A DNA stretch of 64,000 nucleotides from Sphaerisporangium krabiense (GTDB lineage Bacteria; Actinomycetota; Actinomycetes; Streptosporangiales; Streptosporangiaceae), in NCBI RefSeq assembly GCF_014200435.1, contig NZ_JACHBR010000001.1:3689501-3753500 (forward strand), in the 5' to 3' direction. A program made the translations under genes and the position numbers. Positions within the stretch are counted from its first letter, which is position 1, and the number at the start of each line of letters is the position of its first letter. Positions 42,600 to 50,324 of this stretch are shown here, piece by piece. Under the pieces are notes generated by a model. That model made no database searches. It had not been told where the DNA came from and saw only the letters and a program-made list of their open reading frames with translations.

Positions 42600-44432
42600 T
42601 CACTCGAAGTACCAGTCCTCGGGGCTGAGGAAGCTGTACGGGTTGGACGGCAGGTACCCCTTGAGGCCCTTGGCGTAGGCGGTCACGCCCGCGCCGAACG
42701 GCGTCCAGATGCCGGGGAGCTTCTTGGAGGCGGCGGCCGCGTAGTCGAGCATGGCCTGGTCGCCGGTCTCCTCGTGGGTGGCCTTGATCAGCTTGTCGAG
42801 CTCGGGGTCGCCGAAGCTGCCGAAGTTCGCGCCGGCCCCGCTCCCGAAGATCATCTCGCCGCCGGGGTAGTACACGTAGTACCAGCCGCCCGCGGACATC
42901 GCCCACGTGCACGAGGCTCCCGAGCAGGGCACGACCGTGCCCGACAGGACGTTGCCGGGCATGGGGTGCAGCGAGATGTCGATCCCGGCCTTGCCGGCGT
43001 TGGACTTCAGCGCCTGGGCGTAGGTGTCCTGCGACACCTGGCCGGCGAAGTACAGGAACTCGAAGCTCAGCTTCTGCCCCTGCTTGACGCCCGCGCCGCA
43101 CTCGCCCGCCCCGGTGCCGGGCTTCGCGCAGGTCGAGGCGCCGCCGGGGACCACGTTCCAGCCGTTGTCGGACAGGTACTTCTTCGCCGCCTCGATGTCG
43201 AACGGGTAGGCGTAGTTCTTCTGCGCGTCCGGCACCCACTTGCTGTCCGGGTACAGGGGCACCGGCCCGGTCGTCTCCACGCCGTACCCCTTGTAGATGG
43301 CCTTCAGCAGCGCCTTCTGGTCGACGGTGGAGGCGAGGGCCTGGCGGAAGTACTGCTGTTTGAAGACCGGCCCGAGCGTGGGGTTGTTGTAGTTGAGCAC
43401 CAGGAAGCTGATGCCGTATCCGGGGAAGCCCGGCACCATGTCGTAGGAGTTCTTGACCGGGTTCGACCCCGGCTGCAGCGGGTCGCCGCCCTCGGGCTTG
43501 TCGCCCGGCAGCGCGTTGGCCGGGATGTAGCCGACGTCGAGGGTCTGCCCGGCGCGCAGCACGTTGTACTCGGCCGAGTCGCTGGTGAACGGCACGTAGA
43601 CGAACTGCTTGATCTTCGGCTTGTCCGGGCCGGAGTACTTGTCGTTCGGCACCAACGTCGCGTTGCCCGTGGTGTCGAAGCTCTTCAGCCGCCACGGCCC
43701 GTTCACCACCTGCCACAGCGGGTTGGTGGCGTACGACGGGAGGTCCTTCGCCTGCGCGAGCAGGTGGTCGTACACCGGCGGGCAGCCGTCCTCGGAGGTC
43801 GAGCAGGTGCCCTTCTGCCCGGGGCCGGTGACGTTCCACGCCTCGGGGAACGGGAAGATCTGGCTGAGCTGGGCGAAGGTGTACCAGTCGGTGTTGTACG
43901 CCTTGTCCAGCGTGAGCACGACGGTCTTCTCGTCGGTGGCCTTGGCCGTGACGATGTTGTCGGGGATGTAGCCGGGCACGTAGATGCCGAGCTTGCTCTT
44001 CTGGGACTTGGCCATGTTGATCCAGAAGATCACGTTCTGCGCGCTGAGCGGCGTGCCGTCCGACCAGTTGTACGGCTTGAGCTTGATCGTCACGGTCTTG
44101 CGGTCCGCGCTGTACTGCGGCAGCTCGGCCACGCTCTTGTCGGGGTTGATGACGGTCTTGCCGTCCTTGCCGAACCAGTACAGCGGCCGGAACATCAGCT
44201 CCTGGAACGGCAGGTTCACCGGCGTCAGGTGCGCCGGGTCGGGGAACGGCCAGATCCAGTTCGGCGGGGAGCCGGGCGGCAGGGCGTACTTGACGACTCC
44301 GGCCTTGGCGCCGGGAGCCTTGCCCGCGCCGCCGGCGCCATTCGAATTAGAGGTGCTGCATGCGGTCGCGCCTATCATCAGCAGTGCGGCCGCCGCGATG
44401 AGCATTCGTCGATGGAGCTTTATTCGATGCAC
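42600..44432 (-). CDS. Oligopeptide-type ABC substrate-binding lipoprotein (SBP family 5)
   Basis: The 610-residue lipoprotein has its signal in the first 25 residues (LIAAAALLMIGATAC). The family 5 features are visible: TVTIKLKPYNWSDGTPLSAQ near the start, LNYNNPTLGPVFKQQYFRQAL and YFEW-type end SPEDWYFE. It captures the substrate outside and delivers it to the permeases. GTG 44432 has AAAGGGG six bases upstream. It is first of the operon. The pocket cannot be read well enough to name the ligand. Confidence 0.92.
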   Translation of the reverse strand: MHRIKLHRRMLIAAAALLMIGATACSTSNSNGAGGAGKAPGAKAGVVKYALPPGSPPNWIWPFPDPAHLTPVNLPFQELMFRPLYWFGKDGKTVINPDKSVAELPQYSADRKTVTIKLKPYNWSDGTPLSAQNVIFWINMAKSQKSKLGIYVPGYIPDNIVTAKATDEKTVVLTLDKAYNTDWYTFAQLSQIFPFPEAWNVTGPGQKGTCSTSEDGCPPVYDHLLAQAKDLPSYATNPLWQVVNGPWRLKSFDTTGNATLVPNDKYSGPDKPKIKQFVYVPFTSDSAEYNVLRAGQTLDVGYIPANALPGDKPEGGDPLQPGSNPVKNSYDMVPGFPGYGISFLVLNYNNPTLGPVFKQQYFRQALASTVDQKALLKAIYKGYGVETTGPVPLYPDSKWVPDAQKNYAYPFDIEAAKKYLSDNGWNVVPGGASTCAKPGTGAGECGAGVKQGQKLSFEFLYFAGQVSQDTYAQALKSNAGKAGIDISLHPMPGNVLSGTVVPCSGASCTWAMSAGGWYYVYYPGGEMIFGSGAGANFGSFGDPELDKLIKATHEETGDQAMLDYAAAASKKLPGIWTPFGAGVTAYAKGLKGYLPSNPYSFLSPEDWYFE

Positions 44433-44530
44433 TGAGAGCCCCTTTCCCTGCTACGCCGGGGAAGAGGGTGGGACATCGCCCGACCCTTGTCAGCGGCCCC
44501 ATGTGGGGGGTTCCCAGAAGGTATCGCGGA

Positions 44531-44540
44531 TCGTATACGA
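44531..44540. promoter_or_regulatory. Palindromic operator-like site 1
   Basis: TCGTATACGA is a perfect 10-bp palindrome, about 100 bases upstream of the binding-protein start. On the minus strand it falls between TTGATG and TACCTT, a possible weak -35/-10 pair with 17-base spacing. Confidence 0.4.
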
Positions 44541-44713
44541 CATCAATAGACGGTATTTTCTGTGTCACTGGCGACGGCCGAAATGTCATGCACGGCGGAA
44601 TGGCCGGATATCGGGCGGTGGGCCGATGAATTACGGTCACCGGTGCGTTCCGGCCGTTCTCAGTGACACGTTAGGTGTCGTCGATGCCTTGACGGAGCGC
44701 CGGACTGTATATC

Positions 44714-44729
44714 AAATGGTATACGATTT
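44714..44729. promoter_or_regulatory. Palindromic operator-like site 2
   Basis: AAATGGTATACGATTT is a 16-bp palindrome with one mismatched pair. It lies 70 bases before the methyltransferase-like start. It shares GTATACGA with the site at 44531 and ATACGATTT with a site upstream of the esterase gene. Confidence 0.42.
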
Positions 44730-44798
44730 TTGAGAGCCTTCCGCGTGGCAGCGACCCGCTCGCGGGCCGCTCATCGCGATTCCGCCGAGGAGTCCCCG

Positions 44799-45785
44799 AT
44801 GTCCCCCACCAGGACGACGCCCGTCCCTGATCCGAGCCCCATCGTCTCCGTCGCCACCGGCTTCATGGCGGCCAAACAGCTCTTCGCCGCCAGTGAGGTC
44901 GGCCTCTTCGCCGCGCTGGCCGACGGACCGCTGACCGCGGCCGAGCTCGCCCGCCGCGCCGGGATACCGGAGCGGTCCGCCCGGGTCCTCGCCGACGCCA
45001 TGACCGGTCTCGGCCTGCTCGCCTTCGAGGAGGGCCGGTACCGGAACGAGGCCGCGGCCGGCGCCTACCTGGCCGGCGGGAAGGACGGCCTGGACCTGCG
45101 GGCCTTCCTGACGTTCTGGGACGCCATCAGCTACCCGCACTGGCGCTCCTACACGAGCTCCGTGCGCGCCGCGGCGCCCTCACCGTTCGACACGACCATC
45201 TCGGTCGCCCCGGCCGTCTTCCGCGACGGGGTCGGCGCCTACAACGCGCTGCACGCGCTCATGCTGGCCGAGCACTACGACTTCGGCGCGCACACGCGGA
45301 TCGCCGACCTCGCCGGGCTGTCGGTGGAGTTCGTGGTCCAGGCGGCGGCCCGCAACCCGCGGCTGCGCGCGACGTTCGTGACACCGCAGGAGACGGATCC
45401 GGAGAGCGTGGACGAGCGCTACCGCGACCGCGTCGAGCTGCGCACCGCCGACCCGCTGACCGAGCCGGTCGAGGGCACCTACGACCTGGTGCTGCTGGAG
45501 CACGTCGCCCACCGCTTCGACGCCGACGACAACCGCGCCTTCCTGCGCCGCGCCCGCGAGATCGTCGAGCCCGGCGGCAGGCTCCTGCTCGTCGACTTCT
45601 TCCTCGACCCCTCCGACGGCCGCGGCATCGACCCCCTGCTGGCCGGCGAGTACCTGGTCGTGGACGGGACCGTCGTCTACCCCGAGGACGTGGCGCGCGG
45701 CTGGCTGGCCGAGACCGGCTGGCGATGGCTGGAGACGCGCCCGCTGCCGGGCAGCCCGCGCGCCCTGATCGCGGAAGCGGTCTGA
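44799..45785 (+). CDS. O-methyltransferase-family protein with degenerate SAM-binding loop
   Basis: A 328-residue member of the class I O-methyltransferase family (acetylserotonin/hydroxyindole type). An N-terminal winged-helix dimerisation domain (about 25-85: LFAALADGPLTAAELARRAG, IPERSARVLADAMTGLGLL) precedes a Rossmann half with YDLVLLEHVAHRFDADDNRA and EPGGRLLLVDFFLD. Where the family has the glycine-rich SAM loop (DxGGGxG), this protein reads DLAGLSVEF (170-178), so only one Gly remains. It may bind SAM poorly or have a non-methylating role. GAGGAG lies six bases before ATG 44799. It is divergent from the first ABC operon. Confidence 0.8.
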   Translation: MSPTRTTPVPDPSPIVSVATGFMAAKQLFAASEVGLFAALADGPLTAAELARRAGIPERSARVLADAMTGLGLLAFEEGRYRNEAAAGAYLAGGKDGLDLRAFLTFWDAISYPHWRSYTSSVRAAAPSPFDTTISVAPAVFRDGVGAYNALHALMLAEHYDFGAHTRIADLAGLSVEFVVQAAARNPRLRATFVTPQETDPESVDERYRDRVELRTADPLTEPVEGTYDLVLLEHVAHRFDADDNRAFLRRAREIVEPGGRLLLVDFFLDPSDGRGIDPLLAGEYLVVDGTVVYPEDVARGWLAETGWRWLETRPLPGSPRALIAEAV

Positions 45786-45907
45786 CCGGCGGGCACGACG
45801 CCGGGGCCGGCACGTCCGCGCAGACGGCCGGCCTCGGCCCCGACGAGGCGAGGGGCGGCGATCGACGCGCCGGCCCGAGGCGAGACCTGAGCAGAGAGAG
45901 GCTTGAT

Positions 45908-46939
45908 ATGGCATCCGGCACGCGCAAGGTGTTCACCCGTCCGCTCGGGGGCGACGGTTTCCAGGTCCCCGCGCTCACCGTGGGGTCCTGGTACACGTGG
46001 GACCGCACGCCGTTCGAGCAGACCGTAGACGTCATCAGGACCGCCGTGGACGCGGGGGCGGCCTTCTTCGACGTCGGCGTCTACCGCGCCGATCCCCGCG
46101 ACGTCGGCTCGCACACCGACGTCATCTTCGGCCGGGCCGTCCAGGCCGCCGGGGTGGCGCGGGACGACTACGTCCTGCAGGTGAAGAGCTGGGTGGAGCG
46201 CAGCGGCGGCGCGGAGGACATCGTCGCGCAGTTCGACCGGGCCGTGTTCCGCATCGGCACCGACCACGCGGAGATCGTGGTCTTCGGCGACCTGGTCGGC
46301 GAGCACGTGCCGTACGAGGTGATCGCCGAGGGGGCGGCGGCGCTCGTGGAGAGCGGCCGGGTGCGCCACTGGGCCGTGAACAACTGGTCGGTCGCCGAGA
46401 TCAGGGCGGTCGCGGCGGCGGCCGAGCGGACGGGCCTGGTCCCGCCGGCGTTCGCGCAGCTCAAGTACAACGTGGTGCGCCGCTCGATCGCCGAGGGGGA
46501 GCCGTTCCGTGGCGTCGTGGCCGACCTCGGGCTGAAGGTGCAGGCGTCCGACGCGCTGGAGGGCGGCTTCCTGCTCGGCCATCCCCGGCGGCGTCCGACG
46601 GGCAACGACCCGGGCGGCATCCACGGCCTGCTCGAGGAGGCCAGGCCGCGGCTGCGGGCGCTGGCCGAGGAACTGGGGGGCACGCTGGCGCAGCTGGCCC
46701 TGGCGTACGTGCTCACCAACGACGACCTGTGCTCGATCGTCGTCGGCGCGCGCACCACCGAGCAGATCACCGACGACCTCGGCGCGTTCGACCTGCTCGC
46801 GCGGGTCGGCGCGGACCGGCTGCGCGAGCTGCTCGCCCCGTACTGGCTCGACAAGGGCCGAGTGGACCCGGAGAGCTCCTGGTCGTCGGTGCCGGACGAC
46901 GACCCGGTCAAGTACGCGCTCATCCTGCCGGACGCGTAG
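45908..46939 (+). CDS. Aldo/keto reductase-like protein with altered catalytic residues
   Basis: The 343-residue TIM-barrel protein aligns with AKRs of the potassium channel beta-subunit/YghZ group. Asp55 and Tyr59 lie in FFDVGVYRA, one residue closer together than usual, and Lys93 in LQVKSW. The fourth tetrad residue, His in the usual LYQLHxxD strand, is missing; the strand reads AEIVVFGDLV. The cofactor end IVVGARTTEQITDDL is normal. NADPH binding is therefore likely, but catalysis may be weak or different. GAGAGAGG precedes ATG 45908. It lies 122 bp after the methyltransferase-like gene, on the same strand. Confidence 0.84.
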   Translation: MASGTRKVFTRPLGGDGFQVPALTVGSWYTWDRTPFEQTVDVIRTAVDAGAAFFDVGVYRADPRDVGSHTDVIFGRAVQAAGVARDDYVLQVKSWVERSGGAEDIVAQFDRAVFRIGTDHAEIVVFGDLVGEHVPYEVIAEGAAALVESGRVRHWAVNNWSVAEIRAVAAAAERTGLVPPAFAQLKYNVVRRSIAEGEPFRGVVADLGLKVQASDALEGGFLLGHPRRRPTGNDPGGIHGLLEEARPRLRALAEELGGTLAQLALAYVLTNDDLCSIVVGARTTEQITDDLGAFDLLARVGADRLRELLAPYWLDKGRVDPESSWSSVPDDDPVKYALILPDA

Positions 46940-46972
46940 CGGTCACCGTCTTCCCGCGCCGCCGACTATCCC

Positions 46973-46981
46973 ATACGATTT
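46973..46981. promoter_or_regulatory. Operator-like half site upstream of the esterase gene
   Basis: ATACGATTT, followed by CAGATATTC, repeats the right half of the site at 44714-44729. It lies 27 bases before ATG 47008. Confidence 0.35.
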
Positions 46982-47007
46982 CAGATATTCACGCGAAAGG
47001 GGCGCCG

Positions 47008-47982
47008 ATGACGACGCGAGTTCCCTACGACCCGGAGCTGGTGGACGGGCTGGACTTCTTCCGGCGGACGCTGGAGTTCGAGCCGCTGGTCCCGGAGACG
47101 ATCCTGTCCTACCGGGCCCGCTTCGCGGCCGGGCAGCCTTCCATCGAGGACATGATCGGGGACCGCCCGATCACCGCCGAGGACCGCGTCGTCCCCGGCC
47201 CGCCGGGCGAACCGGACATCACCGTCACCATCGTGCGCCCCAAGAGCCCGCGACCGGACGCGCCGGGCATGTACGCCATCCACGGCGGCGGCATGATCCT
47301 CGGCAGCCGCTTCGGCGCGCTCGGGTCCGTCCTCGACTGGGTCGCCGAGCACGGCGTCGTCGGCGTCTCCGCCGAGTACCGGCTCGCCCCGGAACACCCC
47401 GACCCCGCGCCCGTCGAGGACTGCTACGCCGGGCTCGTCTGGATGGCCGAGAACGCGGCCGAGCTGGGCGTCGACCCCGAGCGCATCCTCGTCACGGGCG
47501 GGAGCGCGGGCGGCGGCCTCAGCGCCGGCGTCGCCCTGCTCGCCCGGGACCGCGGCGGCCCCGCGCTGGCCGGGCAGGCGCTGATCACCCCCATGCTCGA
47601 CGACCGCAACGACACGGTCTCCAGCAGGCAGTACGACGGCGTCGGCATCTGGGACCGCAGCTTCAACTACACGGGCTGGAACGCCCTGCTCGGCGCCGAC
47701 CGGCGCGGCGGCCCCGACGTGTCCCCGTACGCCTCGCCGGCGCGGGCCACGGACCTGTCCGGGCTGGCGCCCGCGTTCATCGAGGTCGGCGCGGCCGAGG
47801 TGTTCCGCGACGAGGCGGTGCAGTACGCCTCCAGGATCTGGGCCGCCGGAGGTCAGGCCGAGCTGCACGTCTGGGCCGGCGGGTTCCACGGCTTCAACGG
47901 CATCGTGCCCGAGGCCCAGGTGTCGCGGGCCGCCAACGCCACCCAGGCGGCCTGGATCCGCCGCACCCTGCGGCTGGGCTGA
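47008..47982 (+). CDS. HSL-family alpha/beta hydrolase (esterase/lipase)
   Basis: A 324-residue hormone-sensitive-lipase-type esterase with oxyanion motif HGGG (92-95) and nucleophile Ser166 in GGSAGGG. The Asp is probably in EVFRDEA, and His294 is in GGFHGF. There is no signal peptide, so it hydrolyses an ester of a short acyl group in the cytosol. AAAGGGG precedes ATG 47008 by five bases. It ends in a strong bidirectional terminator and lies in the same direction as the methyltransferase-like and AKR genes. Confidence 0.92.
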   Translation: MTTRVPYDPELVDGLDFFRRTLEFEPLVPETILSYRARFAAGQPSIEDMIGDRPITAEDRVVPGPPGEPDITVTIVRPKSPRPDAPGMYAIHGGGMILGSRFGALGSVLDWVAEHGVVGVSAEYRLAPEHPDPAPVEDCYAGLVWMAENAAELGVDPERILVTGGSAGGGLSAGVALLARDRGGPALAGQALITPMLDDRNDTVSSRQYDGVGIWDRSFNYTGWNALLGADRRGGPDVSPYASPARATDLSGLAPAFIEVGAAEVFRDEAVQYASRIWAAGGQAELHVWAGGFHGFNGIVPEAQVSRAANATQAAWIRRTLRLG

Positions 47983-47996
47983 CCGGCCTCCACCAC

Positions 47997-48038
47997 ACGG
48001 AACCGGCCGCGCCCCTCGGGGTGCGCGGCCGGTTCCGT
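47997..48038. terminator. Strong bidirectional hairpin terminator
   Basis: A perfect 16-bp stem, ACGGAACCGGCCGCGC (47997-48012) with its complement at 48023-48038 and a ten-base loop, separates convergent genes. Confidence 0.82.
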
Positions 48039-48073
48039 CGTGTGCGAGGGCCGTGTGGCAGCGCCGTCGCGGG

Positions 48074-48409
48074 TCAGGCCGTCGGCGCCGTGCCCTGCTC
48101 GGTGCCCGGGGTGCCGTCGGCGCGGACCCAGCGGACGACGAGCTCGTCCTTGGCGCCGAAGCGGACCAGATGCCGCCCCACGACGTCCTCCAGCCCGGCC
48201 ATGTCGCCGGCGTCGCCGTCCACCCGCAGCTCAAGGGCCCCCTCGGCGCAGGTCACCTCGGTGCGGCCCGCGCCGAGCACGATCCATCCCGAGTTGGACT
48301 CCTCCGACCACTCCCCGCCCTCGTGGCGGCCCAGGTGGTTCACCAATTGCTTGCCGTACCGGCTCGGACGGTCGGTCTCGACCGTGGCCGTGCTCGTCGT
48401 GCGTGTCAC
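48074..48409 (-). CDS. DUF2218-family protein
   Basis: A small 111-residue protein with the DUF2218 pattern RYGKQLVNHLGRH, followed by an acidic middle and VVGRHLVRFG. Function unknown; homologues often sit beside iron or peptide transporter genes. The start is GTG 48409 with AAAGGTG upstream. It follows the permease gene by 62 bp on the same strand and may be the last gene of the second importer operon. Confidence 0.82.
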   Translation of the reverse strand: MTRTTSTATVETDRPSRYGKQLVNHLGRHEGGEWSEESNSGWIVLGAGRTEVTCAEGALELRVDGDAGDMAGLEDVVGRHLVRFGAKDELVVRWVRADGTPGTEQGTAPTA

Positions 48410-48471
48410 TCCGTTTCACCTTTCTTGTGTCCCGTGGCCGCCGGCGGCCGCCCGCCCGCGACCACGGGGAG

Positions 48472-49377
48472 TCAGCGGCCCCCGGCGCGTCCGCGCCGCC
48501 GCTGCTGGGCGAACAGCAGCTTCGCCCTCGGGTCCACGAACGTGCGCAGGCTCGCCCCCGCGACGTTCAGCAGGAAGACGAACAGGGCGATCGCCAACCC
48601 GGGGAAAAGCACCATCGTGGGATGTTCCTGAAGGTACACCCGTCCGTCCGAGACCATGTTCCCCCAGGTCGCCGTGGGCGGTGAGATGCCGAGGCCGAGG
48701 AAGCTCAGCGACCCGTCGATCAGCATCGCCCCCGCCGACAGCAGCACGCACTGCACCACCGCCAGCGGCAGCGTGTTCGGCAGGATGTGCACGGCCAGCG
48801 TCTTCCACGGCCCCATCCCCGAGACCCGCGCCGCCTTGACGTAGGTGCGGGTCGCGAGGCCGAGCACGCGGCTGCGGATGATCCGCGCCGTGTAGGGGGT
48901 GAAGATGATCGTCACGGCGATCAGCTCGCTGGTCATGCCCGGGCCGATGACGACGCCGAACACGATCGCCAGGATGATCGACGGGAACGCCATCCACGCG
49001 TCCACCACGCGCATGATCACCCGGCCGACACGGGTGAAGTAGCCCGCCACCAGGCCGATGAACGTGCCGATGCTCACCGCGCAGACGGTGATCAGCAGGG
49101 TCATGCCGATCGACACGCGCCCGGCGGACGCCCAGCGGCTGAACAGGTCGCGGCCGTACCGGTCGGTTCCCATCAGATGGTCCAGGGACGGCGGCAGCAA
49201 CCGCTGCACCGGGTCGATGGCCTCCGGGTCCGGCAGGAAGAACGGCAGCACCACGACCAGCACGATGATCAGGCCGAGCAGCCCGCCGGAGACGACCAGC
49301 GCCGGGTTGCGGCGCGCGAACGACGGCCGCTTCGCCCGCGCGGGCGCCGCGGCCGCCTCGCCGGCGAGCGCCGTCAC
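48472..49377 (-). CDS. Oligopeptide-type ABC permease, DppC-like (second importer)
   Basis: A 301-residue permease with LMGTDRYGRDLFSRW, the coupling motif YVKAARVSGMGPWKTLAVHI and [16 protein letters not shown], all typical of DppC. The start GTG 49377 overlaps the stop of the DppB-like gene (GTGA). Six helices are predicted. Confidence 0.93.
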   Translation of the reverse strand: MTALAGEAAAAPARAKRPSFARRNPALVVSGGLLGLIIVLVVVLPFFLPDPEAIDPVQRLLPPSLDHLMGTDRYGRDLFSRWASAGRVSIGMTLLITVCAVSIGTFIGLVAGYFTRVGRVIMRVVDAWMAFPSIILAIVFGVVIGPGMTSELIAVTIIFTPYTARIIRSRVLGLATRTYVKAARVSGMGPWKTLAVHILPNTLPLAVVQCVLLSAGAMLIDGSLSFLGLGISPPTATWGNMVSDGRVYLQEHPTMVLFPGLAIALFVFLLNVAGASLRTFVDPRAKLLFAQQRRRGRAGGR

Positions 49378-50318
49378 GAGACACGCACCTTGGGGTCGAC
49401 CAGGGAGTAGGCGAGGTCCACCAGCAGGTTCACCACCACGAAGAGGAACGCGATGAACATGACCCCGCCCTGGATGAGCGGGAAGTCACGCGCGTACACG
49501 GCCCCGAGCAGCATCGTGCCGAGCCCGGGGATGACGAAGATGCTCTCGATGACGACCACCCCGCCGATCAGCGAGGCGAAGTTCAGCCCGACGGTGGTCA
49601 GCACCGGCAGCATCGAGTTCGGCAGCACGTGCCGCAGCGCGATGCGCCGCTCGGTGACCCCCTTGGCCCGCGCGGTGCGCAGGTAGAGCTGGGTCAGCTC
49701 GCCGAGCACGCTCTCCTCCATGGTGATGGTGAAGAACGCCGTCTGCCCCACCACGAGCACCGCGATCGGCAGCACGAGCTGCGGGACCGACGTCACCGGG
49801 TCGGTGAACAGCGGGGTGTAGCCGCTGGTGGGGAACCAGCCGAGCGCCAGCGCGAACACGTAGACGGCCAGGAGCGCGAGCCAGAACTCCGGCAGCGCGA
49901 GGCCGAACTGCGCGACCCGGTTGACGCCCCGTGCCACCCAGCTGTGCGGCGACACGGTGACCCAGCTGATGACCAGCACGGTCAGCAGGAAGCTGATGAC
50001 CGTGCTGGCGATCGCGAGGGTGAGCGTCGGTGCGATGTGGCCGGCGATCATGTCGAGCACCGGCGCCTGATACTTGATGGACGTGCCGAAGTCGCCGGTC
50101 AGCACGTTGCCGACCCAGTGGAAGTACTGCTCATACAACGGCCCGGTCAGGCCCAGCTCCTCGTGCAGGCGGGCGAGCTGCTCCGGCGAGGCCTTCAGTC
50201 CGAGCAGGACCTGGGCCGGGTCGCCGGGGATCGACCGCAGCAGGAAGAACAGGAACGTGCCGACGACGGCCAGCACGACGACCAGGTCGCGGAGCCGGCG
50301 TAGGACGACGAGCAGCAT
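49374..50318 (-). CDS. Oligopeptide-type ABC permease, DppB-like (second importer)
   Basis: A 314-residue permease with SIPGDPAQVLLG, the coupling motif YLRTARAKGVTERRIALRHV and FVIPGLGTMLLGA, ending SLVDPKVRVS. It begins six bases after the binding-protein stop. Confidence 0.93.
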   Translation of the reverse strand: MLLVVLRRLRDLVVVLAVVGTFLFFLLRSIPGDPAQVLLGLKASPEQLARLHEELGLTGPLYEQYFHWVGNVLTGDFGTSIKYQAPVLDMIAGHIAPTLTLAIASTVISFLLTVLVISWVTVSPHSWVARGVNRVAQFGLALPEFWLALLAVYVFALALGWFPTSGYTPLFTDPVTSVPQLVLPIAVLVVGQTAFFTITMEESVLGELTQLYLRTARAKGVTERRIALRHVLPNSMLPVLTTVGLNFASLIGGVVVIESIFVIPGLGTMLLGAVYARDFPLIQGGVMFIAFLFVVVNLLVDLAYSLVDPKVRVS

Positions 50319-50324
50319 GGGCGT

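Larger units (their letters stand above)
44433..44798. other. Divergent regulatory region between binding-protein and methyltransferase-like genes
   Basis: This 366-bp stretch is AT-richer than average. It contains the TCGTATACGA palindrome (44531-44540) and the longer near-palindrome at 44714-44729. Both lie where operators for the two divergent genes would be expected. No other gene is seen. Confidence 0.5.

Noticed and set aside
44799-47982. A polyketide- or peptide-type biosynthetic cluster
   Set aside because: A methyltransferase-like gene, AKR and esterase are present, but no core synthase (PKS, NRPS, terpene cyclase, RiPP precursor) is found.
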